Shown: piece by piece, positions 56,128 to 64,000 of the stretch
How the letters are laid out: every line of letters starts with the position of its first letter
How positions within the stretch are numbered: position 1 is the first letter of the stretch
Made by a program: the position numbers and the translations under genes
The notes under the pieces: model-generated
Databases searched by the model: none
What the model was told of the DNA's origin: nothing
The model's input: only the letters and a program-made list of their open reading frames with translations
Source: Aerococcus sanguinicola
GTDB taxonomy: Bacteria > Bacillota > Bacilli > Lactobacillales > Aerococcaceae
NCBI RefSeq assembly: GCF_008726925.1
Contig: NZ_VYWO01000001.1
Location: 434,001-498,000, forward strand
Length of the DNA stretch: 64,000 nt
Direction of reading: 5' to 3'

Positions 56128-56521
56128 TTCTTATTCCTCCTATTCTTTTGATAAATCCAGTATATCAATAATTAAGAAAGTTTTAAATTGAAAGCTGAAT
56201 TTTTTATGGATATTATTTACCCAATTTATATTGACTACACAAAAATTAGCTCGACGTGTTCTAATACTGACCCGACAGTCATTAATTTGGTCTCTAGAAC
56301 AAGCTGCTAAATAAACAATCACAAGACGAGAGCTTTTGAAATTGGTTTGGGCTAGTATATGTTTCCAATCGCATCATCATCCTTCTTGACTTCTAAATCT
56401 ACTAGAGGTTTCGGTCTTATGAAGACAAACGTCTAATTTCAGTTTTTCTGAATTCTTATGCTGCTATTTATTTCATTATTTCTGAAATGATGATATTATG
56501 TTAATAAATTGGAGGTGTGAA
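56128..56521. other. 394-base gap: left border region of the integrated element, with two operator-like palindromes
   Basis: This gap lies between the CmpX-like gene and the repressor gene and is AT-rich. Its right end has two palindromes: TTTCAGTTTTTCTGAATT (56437-56454) and the 19-base CATTATTTCTGAAATGATG (56474-56492), which share TTCTGAA and sit just before the repressor gene. They are likely repressor operators. I found no repeat of the guaA 3' end here, so the exact left border is unknown. Confidence 0.5.
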
Positions 56522-57247
56522 ATGTTTAACTCGAATTTAAAATATTTACGAAATAAATTTGGCCTTCAACAAGAAGAACTGGCAAATCAACTAGGTAGAA
56601 AAAGTGGCTCAACCATTAGCGAATGGGAGAAAGGAACTTATACTCCCAAAATAAAAGTATTATCAGAAATTGCTTCAATTTTTAATGTAGATTTAGATGA
56701 CTTAATGAATAAGGATCTAACTACAAATGATATAGAATCAATTATTGATAAAATAACGGATACTGTTAAAATCCTCTCACCCACTCAACAAAACAAAGTC
56801 TACTCATTTGCTCAAGCACAGAAACAGGAACATAATGAAGATATAATCAGAGAAGATTCCAATACCTACCTCTTATCTGACTATCAAGATCTCTTATTCT
56901 GCGGTCCTGTATCTGCAGAAACTGGAGAATGGTTAGATAGTGAACACCAGGAAACTATTTCTTTACCAACAAATATTTTGCCAAATACTGAATTTGATTT
57001 TGTTGTCCAGGTTGATGGAGATTCAATGGAACCGATGTTTAGAAATGATGAATACATTTTTGTTAGAAAAGCAACAGATATCCGAACTGGTCAAATCGGT
57101 ATTTTCAGTATTGATAGTGAAGCCTATCTCAGAAAGGCGTACATAGACGATGATCAATTACGCCTAGTATCATTAAATGATAAATATGATGACTTAATTT
57201 TTAAAAATTACAATGCCATCCAACTTATAGGCAGTATTGTTTTATAA
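56522..57247 (+). CDS. Phage-type repressor, XRE helix-turn-helix with S24/LexA-like peptidase domain
   Basis: A 241-residue repressor. The N-terminal HTH (about 5-60) reads LKYLRNKFGLQQEELANQLG and ISEWEKGTYTPKIKVLSEIA. The C-terminal S24 domain has the nucleophile Ser168 (VDGDSMEP) and the general-base Lys205 (AYLRKAYI), the right 37 residues apart. At the expected self-cleavage position the sequence is SAETGEW, that is Ala132-Glu133 instead of Ala-Gly. The start is the ATG at 56522 after GGAGGTGTGA; the ATG at 56498 precedes that site. It would repress the element's genes and its own. Confidence 0.9.
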   Translation: MFNSNLKYLRNKFGLQQEELANQLGRKSGSTISEWEKGTYTPKIKVLSEIASIFNVDLDDLMNKDLTTNDIESIIDKITDTVKILSPTQQNKVYSFAQAQKQEHNEDIIREDSNTYLLSDYQDLLFCGPVSAETGEWLDSEHQETISLPTNILPNTEFDFVVQVDGDSMEPMFRNDEYIFVRKATDIRTGQIGIFSIDSEAYLRKAYIDDDQLRLVSLNDKYDDLIFKNYNAIQLIGSIVL

Positions 57248-57302
57248 ATATTATCGAAATCTAATTAGGACCAGCTAAATAATCAGAAAGGAATATTAAA
57301 AA

Positions 57303-58673
57303 GTGAATCAAAATAATGATGAAAAGCAAAATCAATCTAAAACAAATAATGACACCATGTTAGGTTGTGCAGCCATCCTAATATTTGTTGTCTTTGTCAG
57401 TAGTCCTGAATTAGGCATTGTATTAGCAGTTATTGCACTAATTTATTATGTTGTTAAAAACCTCATGGATAATCGACTTGTACCTAAAGAATATAGAAAA
57501 GCTTATGAAAGTGACTTAGAGATTCAAAAGTCAATAGAAGCGAAAAAGAAAGAATTTGAGAAAGAGTGCTCTGATAATAAAAATAAAGCAGAAGAACAAC
57601 TCCAATCTATTAAGGAACAGATTGAAAAATTGAAAAACGAAAAAAGCTCATTAATTGAGGAAAACAAATTACTTAATGCAGATACCTTTTATGAATTTAC
57701 CAGTTTTGATTATACGAAAGAGTTTACTTCTAGTGAATTGAAAAATGAGTTTGAAAAGATAAAGCTAAAAGAAAAGGAACTTTCTAAGAGTATAGCTAAT
57801 CGAAACAAATCTGATAAAAAGCATAACAAACAAATTACACGAGCTTTTAATGCAGAGACTGATCATCAAATTTCTAATGTCACTACTAAAAATATTGATA
57901 CAGTAAGAAAACGGATTGTTAGGAGTTTTGAACAACTGAATAAACTTTATGAAATTGATTCAGTTAGTCTTCCGAAAGAATTCTTGGATATAAAATTAGA
58001 AAAACTTGAACTAACATATCGTTATCAAGTGGCACGAATGACAGAAAAAGAATTACTGAAAGCTAAAAAAGAAGAAATTCGTGAGCAGCAACGTGCTGAG
58101 CAAGAATTGCAAGCCCAGAAAAAGAAAATCGAAAAAGACGAAAAACAATTCAATAATGAATTATCTCGCTTATTGAAATATATGAGTCAATCCAGTAATG
58201 ATGTAGAAACTCAAATCTATGCTGATAAGATTAAGGAACTCCAAGTAAAAATAGATGAATTAACTGCTGAAAAAGAAAAAGTTTCTAACTTGGAAGCAAC
58301 ACCTAAAGCTGGCTTTGTATATATCATTTCAAATATTGGTTCATTCGGTGAAAATATCTTTAAAATTGGTATGACGAGACGGCTAGAACCAATGGATCGG
58401 ATTAACGAACTCAGCAGTGCTTCAGTCCCCTTCCCTTTTGATGTCCATGCCTTAATCTTCAGTGAAGATGCACCAGCACTTGAAAATTCACTGCATCAAC
58501 ATTTTAGAGACAATGAAGTGAATAAAGTGAACCATAGAAAGGAATTCTTCAAAACGGATATTGAATCCATTAAAGAACTCGTACATAAAGAATACGATCA
58601 AACTGCTACTTTTATTGAATCTCCTGAGGCTGAGCAATATTACGAGACTTTAAATATAGAAAAACATTCTTAA
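57303..58673 (+). CDS. DUF4041/T5orf172 (GIY-YIG-like) protein with membrane anchor and coiled coil
   Basis: A 456-residue protein starting at a GTG after GAAAGG. Residues about 18-50 are a hydrophobic hairpin (AAILIFVVFVSSPELGIVL); about 65-130 are a Lys/Glu coiled coil; about 130-240 fit the DUF4041 region; about 245-335 are a second coiled coil; and about 338-435 form a T5orf172 domain, a GIY-YIG nuclease relative: GFVYIISNIGSFGENIFKIG, R-x-x-EPMDRINELSS and LENSLHQHF. Such proteins are often found next to phage repressors. Whether it cuts DNA, and its role for the element or host, is unknown. Confidence 0.82.
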   Translation: MNQNNDEKQNQSKTNNDTMLGCAAILIFVVFVSSPELGIVLAVIALIYYVVKNLMDNRLVPKEYRKAYESDLEIQKSIEAKKKEFEKECSDNKNKAEEQLQSIKEQIEKLKNEKSSLIEENKLLNADTFYEFTSFDYTKEFTSSELKNEFEKIKLKEKELSKSIANRNKSDKKHNKQITRAFNAETDHQISNVTTKNIDTVRKRIVRSFEQLNKLYEIDSVSLPKEFLDIKLEKLELTYRYQVARMTEKELLKAKKEEIREQQRAEQELQAQKKKIEKDEKQFNNELSRLLKYMSQSSNDVETQIYADKIKELQVKIDELTAEKEKVSNLEATPKAGFVYIISNIGSFGENIFKIGMTRRLEPMDRINELSSASVPFPFDVHALIFSEDAPALENSLHQHFRDNEVNKVNHRKEFFKTDIESIKELVHKEYDQTATFIESPEAEQYYETLNIEKHS

Positions 58674-58804
58674 TACGATGTAAACCTCCATATCATTTTC
58701 AAAGAAGATGACGATATCAAATTAATCGGTAAAGTAGTGTTTTAAGGAAATTAAATAGTATAACAAAGTCCGCAAACATTAAAGGAGGAGTAATTAGTGA
58801 TAAA

Positions 58805-59254
58805 ATGGAACATTCAATATATCTGCAATTAATAAACTGTGTAAAAATTTTAACTAAAAACGTAATTAATTTTCCTGATTATGGTAGTCAATCCAAATTT
58901 AATTTGTATAATCAGCTTTCAAAAGAAGAAAAATATTCATTAATAGTCAATAGAAAAGGACACTTGAGAGAAGACTATTTAACATACATTATGAATTCTG
59001 AAGAACATAAAATAATGGTTCGGCTTGACTATGCTGGCCCACCCCATGATAATAGAAATCCAGATGGAAGCATTACAACTATTGACACACCACATGTTCA
59101 TATTTTTTCGGAGAAATATGATAATGGTAGAATAGCAATTCCACTTAGTGACATTTCAGACAAACAAATTATTAATGAATTGAGAGATAGTCTTATTGCT
59201 TTTTTGTTATATAATAATGTTGACTTAAGTAATATAGAAATTGCTTTAATATAG
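58805..59254 (+). CDS. Small protein of unknown function, DUF6978-like
   Basis: A 149-residue protein. Its middle carries KIMVRLDYAGPPHDNRNPDG, then TTIDTPHVHIFSEKYDNGRI and a helical acidic end; this pattern and the pairing with a DUF1828-like gene recall the DUF6978 family. The ATG at 58805 lies fourteen bases after AAGGAGGAG, a long distance; a GTG at 58797 is out of frame and closes after eleven codons. The protein is 19 bases before the next gene, so the two are very likely one unit. The D-x-P-H-V-H motif might bind a metal or be catalytic; this is a guess. Confidence 0.7.
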   Translation: MEHSIYLQLINCVKILTKNVINFPDYGSQSKFNLYNQLSKEEKYSLIVNRKGHLREDYLTYIMNSEEHKIMVRLDYAGPPHDNRNPDGSITTIDTPHVHIFSEKYDNGRIAIPLSDISDKQIINELRDSLIAFLLYNNVDLSNIEIALI

Positions 59255-59273
59255 CAAAAAAGGAGGTGCTATT

Positions 59274-60041
59274 ATGAAAAAAGATACAACATTACTCATT
59301 GATAATTATATCGAATGGTACAAGTCTAAAATTCAAATTAATGAACTAAAAAAGGCTGATGAAATTATTACTCCTTATACGAATCACCTAAATGATAGAA
59401 TCCCTATTTTTATTATTTGGCATAACGATAAAACCTTGGAGCTAACAGACGATGGAATGACTCTTGATGAATTAGATATGATGGGACTAAATTATAGCAC
59501 CGAAACTAGGCAACAGATTTTGACAAATATCGTTAAAAAGTATTCCTTAAATCTTCAAGACAATATTCTTACTACCAAAAAAATTGAAATAAAAGATTTT
59601 CCACAAAAAAAGCATGATATGCTACAAGCAATCTTAAGTATATACGACTTATTAAACTTAAATGAATCAAACACACGAAGTATGTTTAAAGAAGATGTTT
59701 ATAGCTTCTTTTTTGAACATGAATTTGGAGGGAATATTGAGCCTAATTTTACCGGAAGTTCGAGCATACATTATCAAATGGATTATAGCTTAGGTGCTAC
59801 TAAATCACGGCCAAATATAATGTTCCAATTTATTAGAAAGCCGGTTTTTGATAATATAGTTTCCCAAAAATTTATATATGAAGACTTAAAAAATGAAAGT
59901 CAATTCCGGCAACACGGCTTAAAGTTTGTATTAATTTCAGAAGTAGATAAAATTTCAGAAAGAAATCAAACAGCAGCTAATGAAGCCGATGTAGAAATTA
60001 TTCCATTCTCTCATCAAAATGAACTATTAGCTTTAAAATAA
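59274..60041 (+). CDS. DUF1828/DUF1829-like protein
   Basis: A 255-residue protein. The N-terminal part has the DUF1828 pattern: IITPYTNHLNDRIPIFIIWH, then LELTDDGMTLDELDMMGLNY. The C-terminal half (about 140-255) fits DUF1829: YSLGATKSRPNIMFQFIRKP and FVLISEVDKISERNQTAANE, a possible nuclease-like beta/alpha fold. The ATG at 59274 follows AAAGGAGG. The family is frequent on phages and islands in Lactobacillales, but no function is known. It is linked with the DUF6978-like gene upstream. Confidence 0.78.
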   Translation: MKKDTTLLIDNYIEWYKSKIQINELKKADEIITPYTNHLNDRIPIFIIWHNDKTLELTDDGMTLDELDMMGLNYSTETRQQILTNIVKKYSLNLQDNILTTKKIEIKDFPQKKHDMLQAILSIYDLLNLNESNTRSMFKEDVYSFFFEHEFGGNIEPNFTGSSSIHYQMDYSLGATKSRPNIMFQFIRKPVFDNIVSQKFIYEDLKNESQFRQHGLKFVLISEVDKISERNQTAANEADVEIIPFSHQNELLALK

Positions 60042-60042
60042 A

Positions 60043-60123
60043 AAAAGCCCTACTCCCCTAGCTTTGGTCGGCACTATGGAGTAGAGCTACACTCAAAAAA
60101 CACACCATAAGTGTGTGGTTTTT
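60043..60123. terminator. Two hairpins between the DUF1828-like gene and the integrase
   Basis: The first, AGCCCTACTCC...GGAGTAGAGCT (60048-60089), has its T-run on the minus strand. The second, AAAAAACACAC-CATAA-GTGTGTGGTTTTT (60095-60123), has tracts on both sides and can end plus-strand transcription before int. The block resembles short sequences I associate with integrase genes in Lactobacillales prophages. Confidence 0.7.
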
Positions 60124-60173
60124 GCATGCCCAATTATATCAAAATTTAGAAGCTAAAGAAAGGACTGATCACC

Positions 60174-61253
60174 ATGCCCGTGTATAAGGACAAGAAGAGA
60201 GAGACCTGGTTTGTCAAATGTCAGTATGAAGATGTTAATGGGGAAAGAAAAACAAAGTGGAAGCGTGGCTTTACCCTCAAGAAAGAAGCGAAAGAATGGG
60301 AACGCAACTTCTTAGACAAAATGGCGACCTCTCCGGATATGACTTTCAATGGTCTATGGTCACACTACCAGGAAGATATCAAGCCTACTGTCAAAGCAAC
60401 AACATGGGAAAATAAAGAGAATATCATCACTTCTAAGATTCTTCCTTTCTTTGGCAATTTACCCCTTCGAGAAATAAAGGCTAAGCATGTGGTTAAGTGG
60501 CAAAATGAAATGAGACTTAAGGGCTATACTCCAACCTATTTAAAGACCCTAAACAATCAGTTGTCGGCTATGCTGAACTATGCCGTCAGATACTATGACC
60601 TTCCCCAGAATCCAGCAAGGCAAGCAGGCAGCATGGGCAGCAAAAAAGCCCCCAAGAAGCCCATATGGACCCTTGAGGACTATTACGAAGCCATGTCTTG
60701 CTATGATATTCGATATCATAATCAAGTGGATTCTAAGATGTATCAAGCCATTATAACACTAATCTTCTTCACTGGAATTCGTTTAGGTGAAATGCTAGCT
60801 CTGAGTAAAAATGATTTTGATTACGAGGAAAAGACGGTAAGCATCACTAAGAACTATCAAGTCATAGATAGAGAGCCCGTCATACAGACTCCTAAAACAG
60901 AAGCTTCTATACGCACCATTAGTGCCCCTCAAATCGTTTTTGATCGCCTAGATGACTATATAGACACCCTATATGCTTACAAGCCTAGGGAACGACTATT
61001 CACTTCTTGTGGTAAAGAAGCTTTAAATCGACAGCTTCGGACAACGGCTGATTGGTGCAATATCACACCAATCACTTCCCATTGTTTACGTCATAGCCAT
61101 GCAACATTACTCATCCAGCACGGGACATCAGCAAAAGTCGTCCAGCACCGCCTGGGACACGAAAGTATTAAGACAACGCTCGATACTTACGCCCATCTTT
61201 GGGACGGTGCGGACAACTCAGTCGCTAACCTGCTAGAAACACTTTTAAAATAA
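60174..61253 (+). CDS. int: Tyrosine recombinase (phage/ICE integrase)
   Basis: A 359-residue integrase. An N-terminal arm-binding domain (about 1-50: PVYKDKKRETWFVKCQYEDV) is followed by a SAM-like core-binding domain (about 55-150) and the catalytic domain with Arg203 (FTGIRLGEML), His303-x-x-Arg306 (SHCLRHSHATLL), His329 (RLGHES) and Tyr339 (DTYAHL). All five residues are present, so it should be active. It ends 80 bases from guaA. It is less AT-rich than the other four genes in the element. The ATG at 60174 follows AAAGGACTGATCACC. Confidence 0.95.
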   Translation: MPVYKDKKRETWFVKCQYEDVNGERKTKWKRGFTLKKEAKEWERNFLDKMATSPDMTFNGLWSHYQEDIKPTVKATTWENKENIITSKILPFFGNLPLREIKAKHVVKWQNEMRLKGYTPTYLKTLNNQLSAMLNYAVRYYDLPQNPARQAGSMGSKKAPKKPIWTLEDYYEAMSCYDIRYHNQVDSKMYQAIITLIFFTGIRLGEMLALSKNDFDYEEKTVSITKNYQVIDREPVIQTPKTEASIRTISAPQIVFDRLDDYIDTLYAYKPRERLFTSCGKEALNRQLRTTADWCNITPITSHCLRHSHATLLIQHGTSAKVVQHRLGHESIKTTLDTYAHLWDGADNSVANLLETLLK

Positions 61254-61333
61254 TTTGTTGCAAACTTGTTGCACGGCATTTTATAACACCCTTCAAACTA
61301 TTGATTTAACAGTCTTTCTAACTTTCATTAGTG
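61254..61333. other. Gap between integrase and guaA; candidate attachment region
   Basis: It contains two direct copies of TTGTTGCA (61255-61262 and 61266-61273) just after the int stop, which could be integrase arm sites, and ends at the guaA stop codon. guaA 3' ends are known integration targets. No second copy of the guaA end was found near 56.2 kb. Confidence 0.35.
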
Positions 61334-62893
61334 TTATTCCCATTCAATAGTCGATGGTGGCTTACTGGTAATATCGTAAACCACGCGGTTAATTCCCGAC
61401 ACTTCGTTGACAATCCGGCGGCTGATGGTATCTAAAAGCTCATGGGGTAAGCGTGCCCATTCAGCGGTCATGCCGTCGACGGATGTGATGGCTCGGATAC
61501 CAATTGTATATTCATAGGTTCTTTGGTCACCCATAACGCCCACTGACTTGAAGCCAGGAAGAACCGTAAAGTATTGCCAAACATCACGTTCCAAGCCGTT
61601 CTTGGCAATTTCTTCGCGTAAAATAGCATCTGATTCGCGGACAATGTGTAGCTTCTCTTCTGTCACTTCACCAATCACCCGAATAGCTAGGCCGGGTCCT
61701 GGGAAGGGTTGGCGCCATACAATTGGATCAGGCATCCCTAAAGCTGTTCCTAGGGCGCGCACTTCATCCTTGAAGAGGGTATTGAGCGGCTCGATCAATT
61801 CGAAGCTCATATCTTCTGGTAAGCCCCCTACATTGTGGTGGGATTTGATGGTTTGGGCAGTTTCTGTCCCAGACTCAATAACATCTGTGTAGAGCGTGCC
61901 TTGGGCAAGGAAGTCTACGCCGTTGAGCTTAATGGCTTCATCATTGAAGACTTCAATAAATTCGTTACCAATAATTTTACGCTTGCTTTCTGGATCAGAG
62001 ACACCGGCTAATTTATCGAGGAAGCGATCAGCAGCATCTGCCTTAATAATATTTAAGCCAAATTTGCCGCCTAGCGTTTCCATAACTTGGTCAGCCTCGC
62101 CCTTACGCAAGAGACCATGGTCAACAAAGATGCAGACAAGCTGGTCCCCGATAGCACGTTGTAAGAGCACACCTACTACAGATGAATCCACGCCTCCCGA
62201 CAGACCTAAGAGTACTTTGCGGTCGCCGACAAGTTCTTGGATTTCAGCCGTTTTAATTTGGATAAAGTCTTCCATGGACCAATCGCCAGAAGCCCCACAA
62301 ATATTGAAGACAAAGTTGCGTAACATTTGGTTACCGTGTACAGAAGCGCGAACTTCCGGATGGAATTGGAAGCCATAGATTTGCTCCGCTTCATTCTCAA
62401 AAGCTGCGGCTGGGCTATGGGGAGCAACCCCAGTAATTTCAAAGCCTTCAGGAATCTCAGCAATCCGGTCCCCATGGCTCATTAAAACATGCTCTTCTTC
62501 TTCCAAGCCGGCAAAGATTTTAGAATCTGTTTTCTTAATGGTCATTTCTTGCTGGCCATATTCCCGTTTATCAGAAGCTTCTACCCGACCACCTAATTTT
62601 TGGGTAATCAGTTGCATCCCATAGCAGATTCCCAGTACAGGAATCCCTAAGTCGAAGATGGCAGGATCAACATCGAAGGCACCATCAGCATAAACTGAAT
62701 TAGGGCCACCCGATAAGATAATCCCTTTGACATTGCCTTCAGCCTGGATCTCTTCGGCTGTCAAGCGGTGGGATAGGAGTTCTGAATAGACCCCAAATTC
62801 ACGGATACGGCGGGTAATCAATTGATTGTACTGACTGCCGTAGTCAAGCACAATGATTTTTTCTACAGCTTGCATGCTTTCATTTACTGCCAC
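61334..62893 (-). CDS. guaA: GMP synthase (glutamine-hydrolysing)
   Basis: A 519-residue enzyme converting XMP to GMP. The class I glutamine amidotransferase domain (about 10-200) has the catalytic Cys in [10 protein letters not shown] and the His/Glu pair in FQFHPEV. The ATP pyrophosphatase domain has the P-loop [13 protein letters not shown], and the C-terminal dimerisation domain ends in the canonical [10 protein letters not shown]. The end is intact in spite of the nearby element, as expected if integration restores the 3' end. The start is GTG at 62893 after AAAGGAG. Confidence 0.97.
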   Translation of the reverse strand: MAVNESMQAVEKIIVLDYGSQYNQLITRRIREFGVYSELLSHRLTAEEIQAEGNVKGIILSGGPNSVYADGAFDVDPAIFDLGIPVLGICYGMQLITQKLGGRVEASDKREYGQQEMTIKKTDSKIFAGLEEEEHVLMSHGDRIAEIPEGFEITGVAPHSPAAAFENEAEQIYGFQFHPEVRASVHGNQMLRNFVFNICGASGDWSMEDFIQIKTAEIQELVGDRKVLLGLSGGVDSSVVGVLLQRAIGDQLVCIFVDHGLLRKGEADQVMETLGGKFGLNIIKADAADRFLDKLAGVSDPESKRKIIGNEFIEVFNDEAIKLNGVDFLAQGTLYTDVIESGTETAQTIKSHHNVGGLPEDMSFELIEPLNTLFKDEVRALGTALGMPDPIVWRQPFPGPGLAIRVIGEVTEEKLHIVRESDAILREEIAKNGLERDVWQYFTVLPGFKSVGVMGDQRTYEYTIGIRAITSVDGMTAEWARLPHELLDTISRRIVNEVSGINRVVYDITSKPPSTIEWE

Positions 62894-63035
62894 TTTTCCA
62901 CTCTCCTTTATTTCCTGGACAGCTCTATTGATAAGCGTCCCATTATATTGTAGTGTATACGTTTAGCCACGAAGATGCAATAAATCTTTTTTAATATTTT
63001 GATGAAATCAATTGAGATTTGCCATTCCTCTTCGT

Positions 63036-63060
63036 GTTTTGCTTATAAATATTGTACAAT
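63036..63060 (+). promoter_or_regulatory. Possible mvk promoter
   Basis: TACAAT at 63055-63060 is a good -10 box about 30 bases before the mvk start chosen. No clear -35 hexamer is seen. An ATG at 63069 would be too close to this -10 to be translated with a leader. Confidence 0.4.
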
Positions 63061-63089
63061 AGATAAGAATGGAAATGGAAGTGAGAGAT

Positions 63090-64000
63090 TTGAAAAGAGG
63101 AATAGGTAAAGCCCACGGTAAAATTATTTTAAGTGGGGAACACAGTGTCGTCTACGGCTATCGCGCCCTGGCCCTGCCAATCGAAGCGGTAACGATTCAA
63201 GTCAGCCTAGAGCAATCCGCCGGGCCCAGCTTTTTAATGAGTGAACTCTACCAGGGTCCCCTTGAAGCCGCCCCTAGTAAACTCGATAATCTCCGCCAAC
63301 TTTGGCAGAGCTTACGACAAGACCATGCCGATTCGAGTGATTTTAGGATAGAAATTGAAAGCAACATTCCGGCTGAACGTGGTATGGGAAGTTCAGCTGC
63401 GGTTGCGGTAGCCTTCATTCGTGCCTATTATGATTTTTACGATAAGGCCTTGGACCAAGAGACCCTCTTAGCCTATGCAGACTTGGCAGAGACGATTAGC
63501 CATGGCAATCCCAGTGGTCTGGATGCCCGCCTAACGGTCTTGAACCGTCCCCTCTCCTACAAAAAGGGGCAAAGTATGGAAGTCTTTCACTTTCATACCC
63601 CCTATTATCTGATGGTTGCGGATACTGGCATTCCAGGCAATACCAAGGAGGCTGTTACAGGCATCCGCCAAGCCCTCGATAGCCCCTACCGAGCCCGCCA
63701 GCTGGCAGCTCAAAGCGCTCTGGCTGGCCTAGGCCAAGCCACAGAAGACCTCTACCAGCATTTAATGAAAAACGGTCAAACTGACCTGAGCGCCCTAGCC
63801 CAAGCGATGCAGGCCTCTCAAGCCAAGCTCCAAGCCCTCCAGGTATCAAGCCCCGAATTGGACATGGGCATCCATTTTTGCCTCAGCCACGGCGCTCCTG
63901 CTGGCAAGATGACGGGTGGCGGCAAGGGTGGCTGCTTCATCACTCTGGTTAAAGATAAAGCGCAGGCAGAAAGCTTAGGCCAGGCCCTAAAAAGCGAAGA
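63090..64000 (+). CDS. mvk: Mevalonate kinase (cut by window end)
   Basis: The first 303 codons are in the window. Mevalonate kinase makes phosphomevalonate in the isoprenoid pathway. GHMP-kinase motifs are present: GKAHGKIILSGEHSVVYGY at the start, the P-loop PAERGMGSSAAVAVA, GNPSGLDARL with the catalytic Asp, and KMTGGGKGGCFITLV near the end. The TTG at 63090 gives the usual family N-terminus (MKRGIGKAHGK) and follows GGAAGTGAG; an ATG at 63069 or 63075 and a GTG at 63081 are in frame and cannot be excluded. Other pathway genes are expected to follow outside the window. Confidence 0.9.
   Translation, partial: MKRGIGKAHGKIILSGEHSVVYGYRALALPIEAVTIQVSLEQSAGPSFLMSELYQGPLEAAPSKLDNLRQLWQSLRQDHADSSDFRIEIESNIPAERGMGSSAAVAVAFIRAYYDFYDKALDQETLLAYADLAETISHGNPSGLDARLTVLNRPLSYKKGQSMEVFHFHTPYYLMVADTGIPGNTKEAVTGIRQALDSPYRARQLAAQSALAGLGQATEDLYQHLMKNGQTDLSALAQAMQASQAKLQALQVSSPELDMGIHFCLSHGAPAGKMTGGGKGGCFITLVKDKAQAESLGQALKSE

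Larger units (their letters stand above)
56200..61333. mobile_element. Small integrated element (phage-like remnant or island) next to guaA
   Basis: Five genes on the plus strand: S24-type repressor, DUF4041/T5orf172 protein, DUF6978-like, DUF1828-like and a tyrosine integrase, in an otherwise minus-strand housekeeping area. The first four are clearly richer in A+T than the neighbours. There are no structural, replication or lysis genes, so this is a remnant or a small satellite-type island. The integrase end lies about 80 bases from the guaA stop codon; guaA 3' ends are known integration sites. Borders are approximate, as no flanking direct repeat was found by eye. Confidence 0.6.

Noticed and set aside
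56128..56521. Direct repeat of the guaA 3' end as the left attachment site
   Set aside because: Only a seven-base match (TTATTCC) was seen near the CmpX start, within its ribosome binding site; that is not above chance.
63655..63849. Minus-strand Gly/Leu-rich reading frame at the window end
   Set aside because: It lies opposite the clear mevalonate kinase frame, which runs off the window.

Overview
The window looks like the chromosome of a low-GC, fermentative member of the Lactobacillales, most likely Aerococcus or a close relative. The evidence is a complete competence pilus (comG) operon, a V-type (not F-type) ATPase operon, pyruvate formate-lyase with its activase, CcpA, the mevalonate route to isoprenoids (mvk), a peptidoglycan and lysine pathway with meso-diaminopimelate dehydrogenase, and a secreted CAMP-factor-like protein. 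The genus is an inference; no rRNA gene is present to settle it.

Layout. Bases 1-2244 (minus): M24 aminopeptidase, efp, an Asp23-type protein and nusB (cut by the window edge). 2406-6687 (plus): comGA to a comGG-position gene, with a terminator. 6952-15457 (plus): a nine-gene V-ATPase operon in the order G/H-C-I-K-F-E-A-B-D, with a terminator. 15534-20020 (minus): OFA-family transporter, pflA and pflB, with Rex-like and cre-like sites, followed by divergent gpmA. 21032-26407 (minus): heterodimeric ABC exporter, yebC, lipid kinase. 26521-29016 (plus): bifunctional PBP. 29111-31494 (minus): ccpA with an autoregulatory cre, then a YtxH/DUF948 pair. 31706-34628: MscS channel, rdgB-murI, mgsA.

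34630-35229 holds no protein gene. It contains four tandem units of about 110 nt (plus a broken fifth) that fold into the same compound hairpin with compensatory base changes, ending in a terminator. I do not recognise this family and consider it the best candidate for something undescribed.

35241-39141 (minus): zapA-cvpA-mutS2-trxA. 39370-41746 (plus): glutamine-type ABC transporter. 41840-52123 (minus): DUF368, LemA/DUF2207, trmO, psuG, lysA-ddh, corA, cysK-cysE. 52314-54566 (minus): a 750-residue CAMP-factor relative with three C-terminal repeats. 54904-56127 (minus): CmpX-like channel. About 56.2-61.3 kb is an AT-rich integrated element (S24-type repressor, DUF4041/T5orf172 protein, DUF6978-like and DUF1828-like proteins, tyrosine integrase) lying against the 3' end of guaA. 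After guaA comes the start of the mevalonate pathway (mvk, cut by the window end).

How the genes work together. Mixed-acid fermentation (pflB/pflA, a possible formate-type antiporter, gpmA, mgsA) is tied to carbon and redox control (CcpA/cre, Rex-like site). The V-ATPase and ABC importer serve ion and nutrient transport. PBP, murI, lysA/ddh and zapA serve wall growth and division. All family assignments are by reading the translated sequence; no database search was run.
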